From NCBI GenBank assembly GCA_030605705.1, contig JAUWHU010000052.1, positions 1 to 5,909 of the forward strand: 5,909 nucleotides of DNA. Direction: 5' to 3'. Below, one piece after another: positions 5,810-5,909 of this stretch. Made by a program: the position numbers and the translations under genes. Positions within the stretch are counted from its first letter, which is position 1, and the number at the start of each line of letters is the position of its first letter. The notes below the pieces were generated by a model, which saw nothing but the letters and a program-made list of their open reading frames with translations, was not told where the DNA came from and searched no databases. The stretch comes from Thermoflexia bacterium. GTDB lineage: Bacteria; Chloroflexota; Anaerolineae; B4-G1; SLSP01.

Positions 5810-5881
5810 GAGGCTCAAGGTGTACTTTTTTATGTCTGATGGCTCCCCTGAAAAAAGGTCGTTCTCACCACAGACCGTAGG

Positions 5882-5902
5882 TGTGGGCAGGCAGTGCCCA
5901 CA
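5882..5902. repeat. Perfect eight-base palindrome, REP-like
   Basis: TGTGGGCA and TGCCCACA flank a GGCAG loop, giving an eight-pair stem at the right edge. No T-run follows closely on either strand, so it is a weak terminator candidate at best. G/C-rich palindromes built on GTGGGCA...TGCCCAC are common in intergenic regions of high-GC environmental genomes; a repeat copy is the simplest reading, unverified. The rest of 5690-5909 holds no gene I can support. Confidence 0.4.
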
Positions 5903-5909
5903 AACAGAG

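Noticed and set aside
5851..5876. T6 run on the minus strand as a terminator for an upstream gene
   Set aside because: Only a four-base stem (GGTC/GACC) with a twelve-base loop precedes it; too weak to call.
5832..5909. Plus-strand ATG open to the right edge (26 codons)
   Set aside because: No good ribosome site, composition without coding character, and it runs through the palindrome at 5882-5902; too little is visible to support a gene.

Overview
The window is dominated by one very large minus-strand gene. Its only possible start is an ATG at 5589, and it reads open to base 1 and off the left edge: 1,863 codons with no stop. I checked the frame codon by codon. It encodes a secreted, modular subtilisin-like (family S8) serine protease whose C-terminus lies outside the window. 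GC content is high, with G/C-ending codons in most of the gene. The signal peptide, S8 protease, calcium-type loops, right-handed beta-helix, Ig-like, fibronectin III and IPT/TIG modules together suggest a free-living environmental bacterium, possibly Chloroflexota (Anaerolineae-like). That placement is inferred from architecture and style; no marker gene is present.

Domain order by residue: signal peptide 1-31; propeptide 32-190; S8 catalytic domain 191-522 with an intact D233/H296/S465 triad and N387; beta-sandwich 523-652; first part of a right-handed beta-helix 653-745; a roughly 407-residue insert of seven ~58-residue repeats resembling the NxxGxxxAF type, 746-1152; remainder of the beta-helix 1153-1477; Ig-like domain 1478-1583; two fibronectin III-like domains 1584-1775; IPT/TIG domain from 1776 to the edge. 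The most striking point is that the seven-repeat module, whose size suits a seven-bladed beta-propeller, appears to be spliced into a beta-helix rung. The helix and most of the insert also have clearly lower GC at third codon positions than the rest of the gene.

The 320 bases to the right of the start (5590-5909) are non-coding or nearly so. Read on the minus strand they hold a good extended -10 promoter, an inverted repeat over its -35 box, a small hairpin that would pair part of a Shine-Dalgarno, a short candidate leader ORF ending one base before the protease ATG, and a long two-part hairpin just before the protease ribosome binding site. The protease may therefore be made from a structured, possibly regulated leader of about 185 nt. 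A second palindrome lies at the right edge. No RNA gene, CRISPR array or insertion sequence was seen.
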